Below the pieces are notes generated by a model. It did no database searches and was not told the DNA's origin. It worked only from the letters and a program-made list of their open reading frames with translations. 64,000 nucleotides of DNA from Gentiana macrophylla (taxonomy: Eukaryota; Streptophyta; Magnoliopsida; Gentianales; Gentianaceae): the NCBI GenBank assembly GCA_026214975.1, contig JAOBSW010000384.1, positions 1 through 64,000 of the forward strand, written 5' to 3'. Made by a program: the position numbers and the translations under genes. How positions within the stretch are numbered: position 1 is the first letter of the stretch; each line of letters begins with the position of its first letter. Shown piece after piece: positions 58,553 to 64,000 of this stretch.

Positions 58553-58640
58553 CCTTCAGACATGATGTTTGAGGATGGAGTGAAAAGAACTCTAGCTATT
58601 TGCAGAGCTACAGAGAAGTCGAAAGAGCAATATGAAAGAT
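58553..58640 (-). promoter_or_regulatory. Leader and first-exon-like sequence of the captured block
   Basis: On the minus strand a pyrimidine-rich leader (CTCTTTCGACTTCTCTGTAGC) ends at ATCATGTCTGAAG|GTACCG (ATG at 58,563). This looks like a plant 5' UTR, start codon and donor. The gene of origin is unknown. It could drive a chimeric transcript through 58,106, 55,168, 54,648 and 54,248. Confidence 0.35.
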
Positions 58641-58789
58641 GAGGAACCCTAGATACTCAATTAGACATAAAATACTTTATTTTTTGTGGGAACGATTGAA
58701 ATTTTGGCAAAATAGCGTTAGCGGGAGTGAAATTGGTATTTCAGGCAACTGTACCAAAAAAAAAAAAATTTAGGTGTGTCAGACCCTCT

Positions 58790-59000
58790 AATTTTTTTTC
58801 GAGTAAAACGTCCATATTGGGTCAAAAACGTCCAAATTTGTACGTATATCGTCCAATTCCATTGATACGTCATTTAACCGCCTAAAATACACAAAATCTG
58901 TCCAAATGCGACGGAATCGTCTAAATTCGGATTTAAAATCAGACATTTTCAAACCTTTATCAACACGCCCAAATTTGGACGATTTGATAAAGCCGACGAT
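58790..59000. repeat. CGTCCAAATT-rich array, possible MULE terminal region
   Basis: CGTCCA and close variants occur near 58,809, 58,829, 58,850, 58,900 and 58,918, and as the inverted form in CCAAATTTGG (58,969-58,978). It precedes the transposase by 1.8 kb. No mirror copy is visible before 64,000, so this end is a guess. Confidence 0.3.
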
Positions 59001-60060
59001 TTTCATCCACTTTCAAAGAACCTTATCGAGTTTTATTTACTTTTTTCACCTACTCTTTCACCAACCTCTGTCTTCACGCTTAATGACACCCAAAATCACC
59101 ATTGTTGAGTTTTTGTGGTCTTCAAACGAAATAAACAATAAAACAATCAATACCTGGGTTGTTTTTGCAAAGAAATGTGGTAAAGATTCACCTAAAGAAT
59201 TATTTACTATTGAAAAAATTTATATATCGTGTTTGTTTTTATTGTTAATTGTTCACATAAATGTATTATGTTAAAAGCGCGTTTAATTAGCGTGTTTGTT
59301 TTTATTGTTACTTGTTTTTAATGAAAAAAATTTATTTATCGTGTTTGTTTAAATTTTGTTCAATTAGCGTGTAGTAGTATGTGCGGTATTTAGGGTAGAG
59401 AAATGATTAATTTTGATGTTATTTTTGATAATGGAATTGATATTTTGATTATATACATTTTCACGTTGTTGAAGCAAGCGTGTTTTATTGGTTTGGTTAT
59501 TAGTTGATTATGTTGTTGTTGTAGAGAAAGATGCCAAATCCGCTTTGAAAATATATGGTATACATTTCACGGAATTTTGTAATAGTATGAGAACATTTTT
59601 TTAAATTAGCGAATGATTATGTTAATTAAAAATTGAACCAAACGACACACTACATTTGTTTGAAAAACCAAAAATCAATATCTCGTGACCAATTCTACAG
59701 ACGCCTTCGGCCGACGAGGTTCTTAGAATTGCATGCTTTCCTAGGTGTTTTCGATTCCTTCGATCCACCGTGGTCACGCCTAATCTCCGGGCTTTGTATT
59801 GGGGCTCTGGTAGGTAGCTCGTAGAAAATTTCATTAGGTCCGCTTCAATAGAGCATCTTTTCTCGTCCTCAAGAGACTGGTAATCCTCACCGGAAGTGAG
59901 GCACCCTTTAGATCGAAAATATATGGTCATTCTGCTCTACCGCCCGACGGCCTCTCGTTCTCCTCGTCATCATCAAGTATTCTATGACGTGGTAAAAACC
60001 ATAATTTATGCTTTCTTACCCCGACGACGTTACAACACAACAAGTAACACAATGATTATA
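59001..60060. other. No gene recognised
   Basis: GTGTTTGTTTTTATTGTTA recurs at about 59,229 and 59,293. 59,650-59,950 is less AT-rich than its surroundings and open on the minus strand (59,930-59,622), but I do not recognise it. It may be the leader region of the MULE. Confidence 0.4.
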
Positions 60061-60084
60061 TACCAAAACAATAAACAGATGAAT

Positions 60085-60690
<606 letters not shown>

Positions 60691-60756
60691 TATATATTAT
60701 TATTTCATATTCATTTCTTCACAGAAAACTAATGCAAAATTTTAATTCTTTTCACA

Positions 60757-63475
60757 GATGACAACATTTTGTCTATTAGGTTTGCATTTGGCGGAGAGTG
60801 GAAATATGATGAAAGAAGCGACAGATGGTCTTATAGAAAAGGAACATTTTATATGATTCTTATAAGTAACGATACGACATTGGATGACGTCAAACAGAAA
60901 GTGTGTTCGAAAGTAGGAATTGATGTATCCAAAAATAGATTGGTAATGAAACTTTTGTATCCAAACTGCGATGGGCCGATTGATGTTTCGGATGACGAGA
61001 CATGGATAGCATACCTTCGTGATGTGCGTAGACAAGAACCTGTAAAACTGTGTGTTAACGCTGAACTGGTTATTGATGATGATGAGCCGGAAGACAGGTT
61101 GGAAAACACATTTAACTTAAATGAAGAAGCGATAGTTGATAGAGGATTGAAGATTTTACACACAAACTTTATAATATTCGCAATCCCGTGATGATGTTGT
61201 ACAAACTCCACCGCCTCGACCCTCATGAAAATGTCATCCAAACGAATACATGTTTCGGTGATCAAGTAATTGATGTGTCGAGTGAACGTGGCTATGATTG
61301 GGGATTTATTGCAAATATCATTAGTCAGCCATTGGACTTACCGTACAATGAACAACGTATGGGTCGGATGTGTGCATCTATGAATGGCCGAACGTCTCAG
61401 GCGGAATGTAGATCAGACGACCCACACACAGTATGGGCAGTTTATGCGAACTAGGATGCAAGCACCGATGCAACCGGGCCCTACTATCGGCGGATCTTTC
61501 ACGAGTTATCTGACTGCACCTTTGCAACAGAACACCGACCGTGGTCACACATTTGGTATGGCAAGTGTCAATCGCAGTAGAGGTGCTCATTTCGGGTCTG
61601 GAATGGACCTTTCCCAAATTCCTCCATGTCCACGTGCTGAGACGTTTCAGACCGATAATCCGAATGTATTGTTCATCGGTAAAAGGTATAGAGACAAGGA
61701 GGATATGAAGGATAAAATGAGTTACTACACACTGAGGCATGACTATATGTGGAAACTCGTCAGGTCAGACCAGGAAACGTTAAAACTACGATGTTATACT
61801 TCCGACCGATGCGAATGGAAGGTTGTCGGTAAGAGGGTTGTTGATTCGAATGTGGACGCAAGGGACGGACAACGTTGCATGAATTTTGAGATAACCGCGT
61901 ACACTGAAACCCACACTTGTGGACTAGAGCAACTAACCGACAATCACAGACAAAGCCAAGCCCGGACCTATAGGTCGTTTCGTGAGGATAGCCTCATAAA
62001 ACTCGGCAAATGATTCACGACAAAAGTTTTACAAGCCGAGGTGAAAAACGCTCAACATAGACTGAATTATCAAAAAGGCGTATCAATGCATGTAAAGCAT
62101 TGGAACTGATCGGCGGAAACGTTGAAATGTCGTATTGTAAATTATACGCCTACTTTTACATGTTGGAGGTAGAGAATGAAGGAACCATTACAGACATTGT
62201 TCCTGATGCGCTTGGCAGGTTCAAGTATTGTTTCATGGCATTAGGATCAAGTATTGAGGGTTTAAGCATCTTGTCGCCAATATTAGTTGTGGACGGTACA
62301 CATCTTAAAACAAAGTGCGAGGGACATTGTTAGTAGCGGTGGGCGACGGCGACCATATCTTTCCGTTAGCTTATCTTTGTGGACCGACGGAGAGAGCCTT
62401 GATGCTTGGACCTATTTCATGGTTAAATTGAAGTCGATAATTGGGGAACGATCGACTTGGTTTTCATTTCGCATGTGAGGTCCAGGTATAATTGGAGCCG
62501 TTAGACCAATATTTCCAAACGCTTACCATGGCTAATGCTACCACCACATTGTCATGAACCCGAATAAAAATTTGGTAGCACGGGATATTGTCCATTCACC
62601 TTTCGGGAAGCAATTTTATACGTATTCGTAAACGCCGCTCCAAATATTATTCCGTAAGATAATAGACATGGATATCGACCCAACCAAACTCGTATCGCGT
62701 TACCTACATGGAGATTGGAGTCGATAAATGGGCCGATCACAATTCCCAAAGACACGTTACTCAATCATGACAAGCAACTATGTTGAAAGCTTCAAAAAAT
62801 GTGATCGAGGATGCACGTAAGATGAGTATCGTGAATCTCTTTGATTACATCCGGCATTGTGTCGGGTGGTGGCATTGCAGAGAGAGAGAAAGCGCGGAAT
62901 CTTGCAAAAGACCGTCTTAGCCCCCGAACTCGAAAAGTTCTTGAATGATGTTGCTCGTGCGTAAAGAATTTCACACCGCATAGTATCGACCGAGACCGAG
63001 ATCAAGTTGGAGACATCGATTCTAGTGAGAAAGTGAATATGCGTAAGAGAGAATGTTATCATGGGCGCTTCAGTGGACTCTGATTACCTTGCGTGCATGC
63101 TTGTGTCGCTATAAGTCACCGTTGTGAGAGTCCCTATGATTATTGTTCCCATTACTACAGAGTTGCTGCTTACAACGCATATATGAAGGGACGTGTTTTC
63201 CCGGGTTCTGTGAGGATGATTGATTCTTCCCGATTGGATAAAATAAACCTTCCTCACTCGCCTGAGCCCAGAGTGAGGGAAGGAGGAGAAACAATCAGGA
63301 TGGGAGCTAGGCGGGGCCGACCTTGAGGATTCCTTCTCAAGGTGAGCCTACAGTGCTAGTGGATGGCAGAATGCCAACAGAGAGTACAACTCTGTGTTCC
63401 GGTAGAATTGCTCGAATGCGGTAACCCCGGACATGAAGGAATAGATGTCCCTTTCGTGCAGCTTGTTCCCAATTG
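60757..63475 (+). pseudogene. MuDR-type (MULE) transposase, frameshifted
   Basis: Starts after an acceptor-like TTTTCACAG; no ATG opens the first frame. Frame 1 to 61,191 has IRFAFGGEWKYDERSDRWSY and a ubiquitin/PB1-like fold pattern typical of MuDR N-termini. After frame changes near 61,190 and 61,400 comes the DNA-binding domain (61,660-61,930: GKRYRDKEDMKDKMSYYTLR, CEWKVVGKRV). The catalytic domain (62,100-62,800) has LGRFKYCFMALGSSIEGL, SPILVVDGTHLK with the first catalytic Asp, and SNYVESF..VIEDARKMSI. The tail has a zinc-knuckle remnant (CGNPGHEG near 63,417). At least six breaks. Confidence 0.85.
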
Positions 63476-64000
63476 AATAAACCTTTATTTAATTTTATAA
63501 GACATTATGATTGTAACATATAATTTTTTATTCTCGTTTGCTTGCAATTGTTTTATCACATTGATTTTGACATTGTTATATCAATTAGAGGTGAGTTGTA
63601 ATTGTTACCTTACATAAGCTATTGTAATTTTTATATCACATTGTTATATCACGTAATGATTAGAGCGAATGTGAAAGTAAATAAAGTGGTACAAAAATCG
63701 CGAGATTAATCGTGTAATTTTGTATCACATTGTGCTTCTCATAGTATTTGCCTCTAATCTGTGTAATGAATGGTTATTTTATCCTTTGTATCTATCATTA
63801 TTTATCAGCTAAAAAAGATGCAAATTGAAAATAATAAATTTATTAAGATTATCAATATTAAGATTATCAAACTCCATTGAAAAAAGATTAGCACTAGCAC
63901 TCAAATATTATGCATTACAATTGCAGAGAAAAAGATTGCTCAACACGAAATATTATACAACAAATATATAGTCGTCATCATGACCGTATGAAACATCATC
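63476..64000. other. No gene recognised
   Basis: AT-rich sequence after the transposase. TTATATCACATTG-type phrases recur at 63,550-63,650. It may contain the MULE 3' end, but no terminal inverted repeat is identifiable. Confidence 0.4.

Noticed and set aside
58640..58790. Right end of the CACTA element
   Set aside because: I looked for TTTCTTGTAGTG between 53,870 and 64,000 and did not find it, so no right boundary is claimed.
59622..59930. A 102-residue minus-strand frame in a less AT-rich stretch, considered as organelle-derived DNA
   Set aside because: I could not match it to any plastid or mitochondrial gene from memory; left unassigned.

Overview
This window is AT-rich nuclear DNA of a flowering plant. 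It is probably a dicot: it has plant tRNA-Gln genes, a plant-only HIPP metal-binding gene with introns, and many Ty1/copia elements of Sirevirus and other plant lineages. Most of the 64 kb is transposable-element sequence in several stages of decay. Only one protein gene and two tRNA genes look functional.

Layout. 1-5,719 is the 3' part of a decayed Sirevirus-like copia element (pol, a third ORF and part of an LTR). 5,911-6,809 is a tandem tRNA-Gln cluster. 7,221-8,913 is a related solo LTR, followed by a diverged copy of the sequence that follows the first LTR, ending in a tRNA fragment. 11,990-26,720 is a nest at least four deep: an old copia RNase H gene holds copia A (12,044-26,414), which holds copia B (about 15,727-24,982), which holds a 4.3 kb mini-Sirevirus C (17,463-21,756). 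The LTR of B also carries a small two-copy repeat. 27,123-28,579 (minus) is a three-exon HIPP gene. 31,035-31,472 (minus) is a broken RNase H-like fragment.

32,069-41,068 is Sirevirus E1, complete at both ends, with a 5-bp target duplication GACTC; it keeps gag-like and third-ORF sequence but has no pol. 41,832-42,305 is a minus-strand copia LTR piece. A CACTA transposon starts at 42,306 and was split by Sirevirus E2 (42,598-53,674; target duplication CACGC), which has gag, pol and the third ORF. The CACTA side then runs into 54,140-58,563, where exon-like pieces of unrelated host genes (a CDK-like kinase, the splicing factor SLU7, probably a nucleoside diphosphate kinase, and one unrecognised) lie on the same (minus) strand. 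This looks like a gene-capturing Pack-CACTA. 60,757-63,475 is a frameshifted MuDR-type transposase behind a very large TA/TG microsatellite.

The three most interesting observations are: (1) a TATA box and an identical 11-bp initiator-like sequence at matching spacing in front of the third ORF of E1 and E2, which suggests an internal promoter; (2) the multi-gene capture next to the CACTA end; and (3) patches in which CAG/CTG trinucleotides are replaced by CG-containing variants, which looks like a consensus error at CHG-methylated sites and would cause many of the apparent frameshifts.
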